Source of the DNA: CAZFLM01 sp964519955
GTDB taxonomy: Bacteria > Armatimonadota > Chthonomonadetes > Chthonomonadales > CAJBBX01
Length of the DNA: 64,000 nt
Assembly (NCBI GenBank): GCA_964519955.1
Contig: CAZFLM010000009.1
Coordinates: 1-64,000, forward strand
Reading direction: 5' to 3'
The notes below the pieces were generated by a model. That model made no database searches. It had not been told where the DNA came from and was given only the letters and a program-made list of their open reading frames with translations. The translations under genes and the position numbers were made by a program. Positions 34,904 to 43,747 of the stretch are shown here, piece by piece; position 1 is the first letter of the stretch, and the number at the start of each line of letters is the position of its first letter.

Positions 34904-36835
34904 CTACGAAGACGGCGGGTTCGGCGGGCCGGCCTCCGGCTTGAAGCTGAACGGCTGCGCCGTGTAGATGAACCGGAACTCACGGCTGCCCGTGTTGTAG
35001 AGCTTCGTCGTCCAATCGATCGGGCCAGGCTTGTCCGAGTCGTTGCGGGCGCCAACACGCCAATACAGCGTCGGCTTGACGGTGCTCGTCCCATCCTCGT
35101 ACGCCTTGAAGGTGGCGTTCTTCCGAAGCGTCGCGTTGCCCCAGAGGCTAACCGCCGACGCCAGCTTCATCTGCGCACCACCGGCGTCAGCCGATGCCAA
35201 CGTCACGGTACCGACCTTCACGATCAACTGCCTGTTCAAGAACGTACCGTCCGTCGAAACCTCAATCTGGTACATCGATGCACCGGCGGTACCCAGCCAC
35301 GTGGGCTGGAACGCGGACAGGTCCTGAGTGGCATATCCGTCGGCCGGCAGGCGCAACGTGGCGGGCAGGATCGGGGTCACGTTGCCGGACGTAACGAGGT
35401 CCGTCCAGATATCCTCGTACTCGTAGGTGTTGCTGCTGCTGCTGCTGGACGTCGTCGACGACGAGATCTGACGCCGAATCACCGAGTTCACCGAGTAGGT
35501 GATGGTGTCGCCGATCGTGAACCCGAGCGGCGTACCCGTATCGTCGACGCCAGGTGTCACCAACTCGCCGGTGCCCGCGCCCGTACCCGAGCTGTCCGTC
35601 CCGCTTCCCGGCAGCGCAGGCTGCAGGAACGACCGAACGCCGTCCCAGTACGACGTAGGCGTCGGATGGTCAACGTACGTCAGGTTGCCCGCCATCTGGT
35701 CGACTGCGGCTACCGGAACGCCCGTGTAGTTGAAGTTGTGGTCCGGCGCGCGCCACACGTGGTACTGCTGCAAGATGCCACCCGCCCACATGTTGTTACG
35801 CCACGTCAAGCGAACCGCCGCGGAGCCGTTGTCGATCATGGCCTCAGCAGTCACACCGCTGATCGTCTTGTTCCTGCCGCCGGCGACCGCTGCCACCACG
35901 GCGATGCCCACGAGGAGCGTACCGAGGATCTTGGCCACACCGGACATGGACCCGTGGCTCGCGGGCCGCTTGGCGGTCACCTCGCCGGCCGACTTCGGCA
36001 GCGGGGGCATCGGGAACACTGCGCGGACCTTGTCCTCCGGGCGAATGCCCAGGATGTTGTCCACGAACTTCGCTTCGCAGTCGGACGGGTAGACCGTCTG
36101 CACCTGCAGCGTACCCACGCGCTGCCGGTCGCGCAGCACGATCAGCCGCATCCCCGTCTCGACGCCATCGCGGCTGCCGCGGTTGACCAGAGCGATCTGA
36201 CCGACGGTGTTCACGATGGTCCCAACCTGAAGCGTGCTGCCCGCGATCTGCTTGACCGCGAGGAGCGCCGCCGTGTTTGCGGCCTCGCGCAGCAGCGAGT
36301 CGTCGTCCGAGATGCCCGGGCGCGACTTGGCAACGCCGATCTGCGCGCCGCCGCTAAGCAGGTCCCCGGAGGTCGCCTCGGTGACCCGGACGAGAACGGC
36401 CACCTCGGCTGTCTTCACGCCACCCTTTGGTGTGCGAACGCGAGCGTACTCGATGGTGCCGGTGACGACCGTTGCCACGTTCAGCTCGGCGGCCAGCCGC
36501 GCGAGAGCAACCTGGTCGAACGGAGGCTTCAGGCCCCTGGCCTTGATGGCCTCTTCCAGGTTCCGCTCCGGTAGCGGTACGTACTTCCCCAACGCCGAGA
36601 GCTCGTTGGCAACCTGGTTAGTCACGTCCATCGCCAGCGAGTCACCCAGGGCGCCGCTCTTGTTGATGAAGCGGACAACAGCAACATCCTGCGCGTTGGG
36701 GGAGGCGCCCGCCACCGCCGTCTGCGCGTAGGCCGCTTTGTTACCGAACATACCGGTGGCGATCGACGTGATCATGACAACGGTCAGCAGCCAGCTCATC
36801 ACCCGAGCCGCTCTGCTCCTTCTGATCCGTTTCAC
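34904..36835 (-). CDS. CsgG-like / FlgT-C-like envelope protein (643 aa)
   Basis: The start is a GTG (36835) behind GGGAGGAA. A basic N-terminus and signal segment (VMSWLLTVVMITSIATGMFG...AYAQ) precede a CsgG/LpoB-like fold at about 48-190 (DVAVVRFINKSGALGDSLAMD, NVATVVTGTIEYARV). Next comes a FlgT-C-like segment (about 205-275: GQIALVNRGSRDGVETGMRLIVLRD), then a membrane helix (ILGTLLVGIAVVAAVAG) and a C-terminal beta-rich region of about 300 residues (fibronectin-III-like pieces, a Ser-rich strip SSSTTSSSSSS). Its place between two tail-bearing proteins suggests a structural or export role. The combination is not one I can name. Confidence 0.72.
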   Translation of the reverse strand: MKRIRRSRAARVMSWLLTVVMITSIATGMFGNKAAYAQTAVAGASPNAQDVAVVRFINKSGALGDSLAMDVTNQVANELSALGKYVPLPERNLEEAIKARGLKPPFDQVALARLAAELNVATVVTGTIEYARVRTPKGGVKTAEVAVLVRVTEATSGDLLSGGAQIGVAKSRPGISDDDSLLREAANTAALLAVKQIAGSTLQVGTIVNTVGQIALVNRGSRDGVETGMRLIVLRDRQRVGTLQVQTVYPSDCEAKFVDNILGIRPEDKVRAVFPMPPLPKSAGEVTAKRPASHGSMSGVAKILGTLLVGIAVVAAVAGGRNKTISGVTAEAMIDNGSAAVRLTWRNNMWAGGILQQYHVWRAPDHNFNYTGVPVAAVDQMAGNLTYVDHPTPTSYWDGVRSFLQPALPGSGTDSSGTGAGTGELVTPGVDDTGTPLGFTIGDTITYSVNSVIRRQISSSTTSSSSSSNTYEYEDIWTDLVTSGNVTPILPATLRLPADGYATQDLSAFQPTWLGTAGASMYQIEVSTDGTFLNRQLIVKVGTVTLASADAGGAQMKLASAVSLWGNATLRKNATFKAYEDGTSTVKPTLYWRVGARNDSDKPGPIDWTTKLYNTGSREFRFIYTAQPFSFKPEAGPPNPPSS

Positions 36836-37072
36836 TATGAGAGTTCCTCCCTCGATGACGTTCGTTCCCACCGGCCACTCGGCCCTGGCGAGACCGTTAC
36901 CTGGACGTACCGCCTGCAAACGTCGCTCGCAGCGCAGCTCGGTCGCCCGCCGCCGCGCCTGCTGTTCAGCATATCACCCAAGGCGCCGCCTAGACAGCGC
37001 CTCAACCTACGACTGATCTGGAAGGGGGTACGCATGTCCTGGCCCCCTTTAGGATGCCTCACCCACACACCA

Positions 37073-37112
37073 GTTGGCGGGGAGCACCCTGCACGTCCAG
37101 GCACTCCCCAAC
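37073..37112 (-). terminator. Terminator-like hairpin after the 1907-aa protein gene
   Basis: An inverted repeat, GTTGGCGGGGAG / CTCCCCAAC (bulged), with a 19-nt loop lies 19 nt past the stop. A second, weaker repeat (AAGGGGG/CCCCCTT) follows near 37022-37050. Confidence 0.5.
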
Positions 37113-37130
37113 CAACGATGCCCTGACTAT

Positions 37131-40100
37131 CTACCGGATCACCGTCACGGAACCAACTCCGCGAGCAGTCTGCCCGGTCTCATCCGAATGGGCGCTGATC
37201 TCGATCACGTACATGCCTGCCGGAACCGACGTACCCACGGAGGTCTTCAGGTCCCAGGTCGCCTGGTTCACGCCAGCCGCACGGGTGGTCCCCACGCTCA
37301 GGCTCCTGACCTCGCTCCCGGAGGAGGAGAGCACTCTGATCCTGACCGATGCTGCTGCGCTCAGCGTGTACCCGATCGAGTACGTCTTGCTCGACCGGCT
37401 CGCCTTCGCGGTGACACCGGAGATCGTCAGGATGCTTCCGGCCGTCCGAGTGGCCGTGATCTTGAACCGGCGAGTGGCAGGCTGGTCGCCTGTGCTCCAC
37501 GAGTAGCCGGAGCTGGACCGCATGTCACGCACCGTGCCGGTCGACAGGTCGGTGAGCGTCAGGCTGACGCCCCGCGAGACGCGAGCCGCGTTCGGCCACG
37601 TGATCTTCGCGGTCGAGTTGGCCACCGTCGTATCGACCGCAACGTCCCAGGTCTTCTGCCCGGCCGACGCAGACCGCACGTCCACGCCGTAGTCGCCGGA
37701 CCGGGTACCCCAGTCGCTGTGCTCAACTCTCAGGCGGGCATTCCGGCTCAGGAACACCGGAGGCTCTTCCATCTTGTAGCCATCCGCGCCGTCCGTCGCC
37801 TTCGTGCTCACGCCGATGTAGTTGTCGTTATCGGCGGCGCCATCCACATCCAGCCGGAGGTTCAGCGACCAGCCGTTCTTCCCTTCGACCAGCGCCGCAC
37901 GGCTCGCACCGGCCAACTGGGCCGACCTCTTGCTCGTCACCGGGTCCAGCAGCAGCGTGACGGGCTCGTAAGCCTTCACCCAGTAGCCGACCCACGGGTC
38001 AAGCGTGAAGCCCAACACGTAGCTGCCTCTGCCCGAACCGGTGCCCTGCCACGTGTAGAGCGCGACACCGATCTTGCCCTGAGCAACCGCCTGGTCATAG
38101 GTCAGCACCGACCCGCCCGACGTACGCACCTGGATCTTGGCCCAGTCGAGCGCGAAGGTGAACGGACAACCGATCATGTTCCAGCCTGTCGTCAGCGTGG
38201 TCTCGAACGCCCGGGTCTGGTCTGCCAAAGTGCCCTCGGTGCTCAGAGCGATGTTGCTCTGGTAGCCGAGCCAGTACCCGCGGCCCAGCCGGAACGTGTT
38301 CGCCGGAGCCGCCGAGTAGTACGCGTACTGCCCCAGGTCCCACGTCGCGAACTTCAGCGCCGAGACGCTGCCGATGTTCAGCAGGTTCGCCGCGGTATAG
38401 GAAGCGTAATCGTACGGAGTCGACACCATCGATACGGCAGCGCCGAACGTGTGGAGCGGCTCCATCGAGAAGTCGATGTTCTTGGTTGTCTGCAGCGTGG
38501 TCACGGTAACCGACCGCGACGCCGGCGCGCAGCTATAGCCGGTCTTCACAGCGGTCACGACGTACGTCGGACCGGCCGGCACGCTCAACGTGAAGTTGTA
38601 GGGCTTGCCGGTGACGCTGTCGATGCTCACCGTGGAACTGGTCCCGTCAGGGCCGTTGCTCGTAACTAGCGTACCGGCCTGGTCGCGAACCTCGATCACC
38701 ACACCGGCGAGGGCATTGCCATCGGCCGCACCGGTCACGAGGCCCGAGATGGCCCCCGGCGGCACCGGCGACAGCACGATCGGGTCTTGATCCGGCCGGC
38801 TGGGCGTCGTGCCAGACACAACCGCCGCAGTCGCAGCGCTGTTGGCAGCGTAACCCGGAGCCGTCGCCACGATCGCCCAGGTACCAGGATCGAGCCCGTT
38901 GGGCGTGGTGTTCGACTTGTTGAACGAGAAGTTCCCACTGGCGTCGGTCGTTGCCGTTACGCTGCTGGTGCCCTGCGTCGCCGTGACCACCGCACCCTCG
39001 ATCGGGCTGCCGGCGTGTCCTGGCGCGCTCTCGCTGAACGCAACAACCGTCCCCTCAACCACGCCCTGCTCGGACTTGAGCGCGAAGTCGAACGGCGAGT
39101 ACTCCGTCGCCGGGGCGACGATCGTACCGGCCGTCGCGTCGGGCAGCGTGTACGACACCGGCACCGACTCCCCGTACCCGGTGGCAGAGCAGGTCAGCGT
39201 GTACTTCACGCCGGCAGGCAGGTTCGCCAGGATGTACTTACCCTGGGCGTCGGAGGTCGTCGTCACGACCGTAGGCGTGATCGTCGTACCACCGACAGCC
39301 ACGACCTCGGTCGCCGTGATCGTGGCGCCCACAACCGGAGTGGTCGAGCCCGACCGCGTGACGGTTCCCTTGATGGAGGCCTTCTCCGCCAGGGTCATGC
39401 GCACGGCAACATCGTCCCGACCGCCGCCGCCGTGAACGGTCACGAACGTCGGCTTCTGCACCATATAGCCGGCCTTGTTCGCCGTGATGTCATAGCCGTC
39501 AGCCACCACGCCGTTCATGATGAAGTGGCCGCTCTTGTCGCTCAGCGCCGTGTAGGCCGTGGTGGTGCCGTGGTACAGCCGCACCAGAGCGCCGCTGATC
39601 GGCAGGTTCTGCGTATCGTACACCGAACCACTGATGACGCCGGTGCGCATCCAACACACAGCGTTGTGCAGCAGCGACGAGGTCCGGTTCTTCATCGCGA
39701 TGATGTTGCTGGTATTGGCAGGGGCGAACCCGTCGTGGGCATACCCCTCCAGCCCCATCGGGCAGTACACAACCTTCGCGTTCGTCGCCGTGTCCGCATA
39801 GTGCAGCAGGCCGGCATATGCGGTGCCGTTGTACTGGAAGTCCACGACGGCGCCCGTGCCTGCCGTCACCTCATCCGGGAACATCGCGCCAGGCGACCCG
39901 TACCAGTGCTTGTCGTTAACCGGGTCGGTGCCATGGACGTGCCAGCGCCCGTCGAGATAGATGTAATCCCTCTGGCCCGTCGGATCCGGCGGCCCGGCAT
40001 AGACGTGCGCGCCGACCACATAGGCGAACGGATCGTTGATGATCGGGTTGTAGGCGCTGCCCGTCGGGCACGTAAGCGCATTGACAGATCGGTACGACGT

Positions 40101-42854
40101 GAAGAACGGGAAGATGCCCGCTCCATCGCCCCGGTAGACGACACCAGGCGGATAGTCGGCCACGTACGTCGCATGGAGCACGTTGGTCAGGAACGAGTTG
40201 GCTACCGTGCCATCCAGCGTCATTGCCCAGGCGATGTCCTGGCCGCTGACGAAGAGGCGGCCGCCCGCGCTCACGTAGTTCTGCAGCTTCGCCTGCGTAG
40301 ACAGGTCCGTGATGCTGCCCGGGGCCTGGTACACGCCTCCGGTATACGGCGCGTGCCACAGGATGCACCGGTTCGACACCAGGACGGTGCGCGGCGTTGA
40401 TGCACTGCTGCCGGTGGCGTCGGACGGCTGCTGCTCGGTGTGCGGCGTGTACTGCTGGATCAGCGCGTCCGGCACCGGCCCGCGGCACTGGATCCGCCAG
40501 ATGTCGTACTGCTGAGTAACCGGGATATCCACCGTCCCGTTCTCAGTCTGGGTGCCGTCCAGAACAGCCGAGTCGTAGTTGTAGCCGTACGTGAAGTAGT
40601 CCAGAGCCCAACCGGCGCCGTACGACTTCACGCCCAGGCTGTTCGCAACGTTGACCAGCCGGCCGGTCGTCGACCCGTTGCGGTACTGGGTGGGCAGCAG
40701 ATTGATGTCTAGATCCGTCAGCCAGCTCTCGGTGCCCCAGAACGTGTACCAGACGTTCACGAGCGCGTCCGTGCCGAACCGAGCCCCGAAGAACTTCTGG
40801 CCCTCGGCGTGGTCGCTCACGAACAGGATGCCGCTCTGCGGGTTGAACGATTGAGTGCTGAAGCCCCAGATGTTATCGTAGATCTTCCAGTTCGACTCCG
40901 CCCCCGTGAACGGGTCCACCGCGTTGTCGTAGACGATGACGTCAACGTAGTAGTCGCTCGCGTACGGAGCACTCGTCCACTCGCCCGAGTACGTCGCAAC
41001 GCCCGTCGTCGCGTCGCGGCTCTCCAGCGTCAACTGCAGCCAGCCCGGGTCGAGCGCCGGGGTGGTGCTGGTGGGCGGGTGCGCGCCGCCGGTGAATGCG
41101 TAGGCGTCATCGACGCTGGCCACGTAGGTCGGATCGGCGTAGGTGTTCACCCGCGCGGAGGTCGGGTCGCTTCCGACGTAGATGCGCTGCGACTCGTACT
41201 CCACCGGGACATTCAGCGCGATGTTGCTGTTGTCGATGTACAGGTCCTCGAACGTGTAGACCTTATGCTCGAGCCCGTCGGAGGACTGGTACTTGCTGTT
41301 CGGGTTCTTGATCTGAATGTACACGCCGCGGATGCCCGTCTCGAAGTCGGCCACCTTGACGGAGAACTTCACCTTGGTGCCCGGCTGCGACAGCCGCGGT
41401 TCGATGTTGATGATGTCGCCGGTGGTGTCGCTGAACTTCACCAGGCTCGGCGCGTAGAGGTCGATGATCGTCGACGCGAAGATGTCGTTGGGCGTTGCCG
41501 ACGACGGAACGGCCGGCGTCGAGGTGTTCGTGACCTCATCGTACGCTGTGCGGTTGCTCTGATACGAGACGCGGTACGTAGAGATGAACTGCGGCCACGT
41601 CGGTTTGGCGTCGTTGTAGATGTGAGATGGGTCACTCGTGTTCAGCTTGAGGGCCACATTGGTGACGGACTCCGGCGTCAGGACCGTATACCACTCCTGA
41701 GTCGGGTAGTTCGGGTCGAGGCCGAGATCAGCCTGCACCCAGTAGATGTCGCGCGAGCCGTTCGGGTTGATGCCGTTCGCGTTGCCATCGTTGTTCGTAT
41801 CGTAGCGGGTGGAGGCGAACGCGATCAACTGGCGGCCATACACGAACTGCTGGGCCGAGTTGACGCGATCGATCTTGTTCGTGCTCCACGCCGGCTGGAT
41901 GTTGTCGGCATGGGCGCCGCCAACCGAGAAGTCAGTTACGCGCGTGGCGGGCGCCGTCGTGGTGTTGACGGGCAGCACCCAGATGTCGCGGTAGGCTTTG
42001 GTGGAGGTGCCGGCGTTGTCGGCGCGGTTCGAGTCGAAGGCGATCACCAGCTTGTTGCGGCTCGACGCGTCATAGGGGCTCTGCGTCGGGTTGCGGTCGT
42101 CAGCAATGCCGGATGTAAGCTGGGTGATGACAAGGGTCTGTGTGTCGACCGCGAACAGGTTGAAGTTGCTGTGCCCGGTCAGCCGGCCCGCGAAGATGAC
42201 CGCGAAGTTGCCGCCGGGGCTCACGCCGTACTCCGGGTGGTTGAGACCGGTGAAGGTCAGCCCCGCCGGGTTGTTGGCGATGAGCGATGTGGTGGTGCCG
42301 GTGGCCAGGTTCAGCTCGACGAGGTCGACGCTGCCGAGTTCCAGGTCCGTCCCGGTGCCGGCCGTGTTCTGGATGTACACCACCGCGTTGCCGGCGCTGT
42401 TCAGAGCGGGCTCGATCTGCGACGATGTCGCGCCGATCGGCTTAGACGCCAAAGGCCCGGTGATGGCCGACAGAGTCGTGCCGTCCGGGTACATGCGGTA
42501 GATGTGCCTGTAGGTGCCAACCGTGGTGCCGGCGAGGGTAGCTCGGTCCGAATCGAACAAGACCGAACTCTCGTCGCTCGACCAGTGGGGATTCTGGTCC
42601 GTCACGGTGGCGGTGCTGGGCGTGATATCGATGGTCTGTTGCGGGACGCCCCCACCCCGCGAGGCGGCTGACTTCCAGACCTTCTTGGTGACTGCGCTTG
42701 GCATGGGTCCGCCGGTGAACGGCTTCCCACGCTTGCCTGTAGACGACGCTGTGAAGCCTCCGGTTTGCGCTGCAGCAATGTGAGCGGAGCCTAGGAGGAG
42801 GAGCGGCGTCACCAGCGCTAGCAGGCAGACGGGTTTCGGTCTGAATGTTCTCAA
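37131..42854 (-). CDS. Secreted beta-propeller / carboxypeptidase-regulatory-like repeat protein (1907 aa) with shared tail
   Basis: The start is a TTG (42854) behind AGGAGG. A signal peptide (about 1-29) is followed by a TolB/WD40-like propeller region at about 75-400 (PHWSSDESSVLFDSDRA, DNIQPAWSTNK), a long middle part of unknown fold (about 400-1100) and about four carboxypeptidase-regulatory-like beta-sandwiches at about 1100-1460 (ISGSVYDTQNLPISGALVRLY, IKGTVTRSGSTTPVVGATITAT, ISGLVTGAADGNALAGVVIEV). Residues about 1474-1907 are the shared tail (MVSTPYDYAS, GRGYWLGYQ, GWNMIGCPF, DNDNYIGVS, VPAGMYVIEISAHSDE, ending VTVIR). A sigma-70-type promoter lies at 42956-42984. It is probably a large surface adhesin or polysaccharide-interacting protein. 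Confidence 0.9.
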   Translation of the reverse strand: MRTFRPKPVCLLALVTPLLLLGSAHIAAAQTGGFTASSTGKRGKPFTGGPMPSAVTKKVWKSAASRGGGVPQQTIDITPSTATVTDQNPHWSSDESSVLFDSDRATLAGTTVGTYRHIYRMYPDGTTLSAITGPLASKPIGATSSQIEPALNSAGNAVVYIQNTAGTGTDLELGSVDLVELNLATGTTTSLIANNPAGLTFTGLNHPEYGVSPGGNFAVIFAGRLTGHSNFNLFAVDTQTLVITQLTSGIADDRNPTQSPYDASSRNKLVIAFDSNRADNAGTSTKAYRDIWVLPVNTTTAPATRVTDFSVGGAHADNIQPAWSTNKIDRVNSAQQFVYGRQLIAFASTRYDTNNDGNANGINPNGSRDIYWVQADLGLDPNYPTQEWYTVLTPESVTNVALKLNTSDPSHIYNDAKPTWPQFISTYRVSYQSNRTAYDEVTNTSTPAVPSSATPNDIFASTIIDLYAPSLVKFSDTTGDIINIEPRLSQPGTKVKFSVKVADFETGIRGVYIQIKNPNSKYQSSDGLEHKVYTFEDLYIDNSNIALNVPVEYESQRIYVGSDPTSARVNTYADPTYVASVDDAYAFTGGAHPPTSTTPALDPGWLQLTLESRDATTGVATYSGEWTSAPYASDYYVDVIVYDNAVDPFTGAESNWKIYDNIWGFSTQSFNPQSGILFVSDHAEGQKFFGARFGTDALVNVWYTFWGTESWLTDLDINLLPTQYRNGSTTGRLVNVANSLGVKSYGAGWALDYFTYGYNYDSAVLDGTQTENGTVDIPVTQQYDIWRIQCRGPVPDALIQQYTPHTEQQPSDATGSSASTPRTVLVSNRCILWHAPYTGGVYQAPGSITDLSTQAKLQNYVSAGGRLFVSGQDIAWAMTLDGTVANSFLTNVLHATYVADYPPGVVYRGDGAGIFPFFTSYRSVNALTCPTGSAYNPIINDPFAYVVGAHVYAGPPDPTGQRDYIYLDGRWHVHGTDPVNDKHWYGSPGAMFPDEVTAGTGAVVDFQYNGTAYAGLLHYADTATNAKVVYCPMGLEGYAHDGFAPANTSNIIAMKNRTSSLLHNAVCWMRTGVISGSVYDTQNLPISGALVRLYHGTTTAYTALSDKSGHFIMNGVVADGYDITANKAGYMVQKPTFVTVHGGGGRDDVAVRMTLAEKASIKGTVTRSGSTTPVVGATITATEVVAVGGTTITPTVVTTTSDAQGKYILANLPAGVKYTLTCSATGYGESVPVSYTLPDATAGTIVAPATEYSPFDFALKSEQGVVEGTVVAFSESAPGHAGSPIEGAVVTATQGTSSVTATTDASGNFSFNKSNTTPNGLDPGTWAIVATAPGYAANSAATAAVVSGTTPSRPDQDPIVLSPVPPGAISGLVTGAADGNALAGVVIEVRDQAGTLVTSNGPDGTSSTVSIDSVTGKPYNFTLSVPAGPTYVVTAVKTGYSCAPASRSVTVTTLQTTKNIDFSMEPLHTFGAAVSMVSTPYDYASYTAANLLNIGSVSALKFATWDLGQYAYYSAAPANTFRLGRGYWLGYQSNIALSTEGTLADQTRAFETTLTTGWNMIGCPFTFALDWAKIQVRTSGGSVLTYDQAVAQGKIGVALYTWQGTGSGRGSYVLGFTLDPWVGYWVKAYEPVTLLLDPVTSKRSAQLAGASRAALVEGKNGWSLNLRLDVDGAADNDNYIGVSTKATDGADGYKMEEPPVFLSRNARLRVEHSDWGTRSGDYGVDVRSASAGQKTWDVAVDTTVANSTAKITWPNAARVSRGVSLTLTDLSTGTVRDMRSSSGYSWSTGDQPATRRFKITATRTAGSILTISGVTAKASRSSKTYSIGYTLSAAASVRIRVLSSSGSEVRSLSVGTTRAAGVNQATWDLKTSVGTSVPAGMYVIEISAHSDETGQTARGVGSVTVIR

Positions 42855-42955
42855 GACTGGTCTAACCTCCTAGAGAGCACGCTTCTGGTGGGGGAAAACG
42901 AATGTGCCGGGGAGGGCCAGACAGATGCCGACATATGTCCGCCCTGCCGCCCGCC

Positions 42956-42984
42956 AGTATAGCATACGCCCGGTATTTGTGCAA
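42956..42984 (-). promoter_or_regulatory. Sigma-70-type promoter for the 1907-aa protein gene
   Basis: On the minus strand: TTGCAC, 17 nt, TATACT. The transcript would start near 42949 and carry a leader of about 95 nt. Confidence 0.65.
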
Positions 42985-43015
42985 GCGCCTTTTTTGAGCG
43001 TGCGCGAGCGTGAGT

Positions 43016-43039
43016 CGAGCGTGGCGAAACGCCCGCTCG
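43016..43039 (-). terminator. Weak hairpin after coaE
   Basis: CGAGCGTGGCG / CGCCCGCTCG with a 3-nt loop and one bulge, 67 nt past the coaE stop. No T-tract is present on the minus strand. Confidence 0.3.
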
Positions 43040-43105
43040 CTCGCTCCGACGGAGGCTCTCCAGTCCGCCGGTTGACCGCCCTGGCACGCTGATTCGTACG
43101 ACCGG

Positions 43106-43708
43106 CTACTGCCTCTGAGACTCCTGCATCAGTAGGTTAACCGCCCGGTGCAGAGCTTCCTCCTTGCCGTCGTTCATGATGACGACATCCGCCCGGGCGA
43201 TCTTCTCAGTGAGGGGCATCTGGGACCGGATCCGCGCGAGGGCTTGCTCCGCGGTGAGGCCGTCCCGGCTGCAGAGGCGCTCGATCTGGATGGGCTCCGG
43301 CGCCGCCACAACCACCACGCGGTCGAACCACCCCTCGATGCCGGCTTCGAACAGCAGCGGCACCTCTGCAACGACGGCGCTTCCTCCTGCTTTGTTCCCG
43401 GACGCTCGCTTGAGGCGCGCGCGCAGGCGCTGCAGGATCGCGGGGTGAGTGATGGCCTCGAGGTCGCGGCGGGCTCGCTCGTCGGCGAAAACGATGCCGC
43501 CCAGTTGTGCCCTGTCCAGCGACCCGTCCGGTCGCAGGAGGTCGGCGCCGAAGCGCTCGACGACTCGCCGTAGCGCGGGAGAGCCTGGACTGAGGACCTC
43601 CCTGGCGATGTCGTCCGCGCTTAGGGTGACGGCCCCGCGCTCGCGCAGCAGGGCCGTCACTGTGCTCTTTCCGGTTGCCAGGCCGCCGGTGATGCCGATC
43701 GTGGGCAT
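43106..43708 (-). CDS. coaE: Dephospho-CoA kinase
   Basis: A 200-residue cytosolic enzyme catalysing ATP-dependent phosphorylation of the ribose 3'-OH of dephospho-CoA, the last step of CoA synthesis. The P-loop is GGLATGKST (8-16). The family motif LSADDIAREVLSPGSPAL and the lid region (VPLLFEAGIEGWFDRVVVV, RLCSRDGLTAEQALARIRSQM) are intact, and the length is normal. It lies 39 nt after rpsA and is probably co-transcribed with it. Confidence 0.96.
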   Translation of the reverse strand: MPTIGITGGLATGKSTVTALLRERGAVTLSADDIAREVLSPGSPALRRVVERFGADLLRPDGSLDRAQLGGIVFADERARRDLEAITHPAILQRLRARLKRASGNKAGGSAVVAEVPLLFEAGIEGWFDRVVVVAAPEPIQIERLCSRDGLTAEQALARIRSQMPLTEKIARADVVIMNDGKEEALHRAVNLLMQESQRQ

Positions 43709-43747
43709 GGGTGTGTGGGGCAGCCGCCGCGGCAGAGCGCCGCGGCC

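Noticed and set aside
20757..42854. Canonical type IX secretion locus
   Set aside because: The C-terminal tails look similar in form, but no PorK/L/M/N, PorV or SprA-like gene is recognisable in this window.
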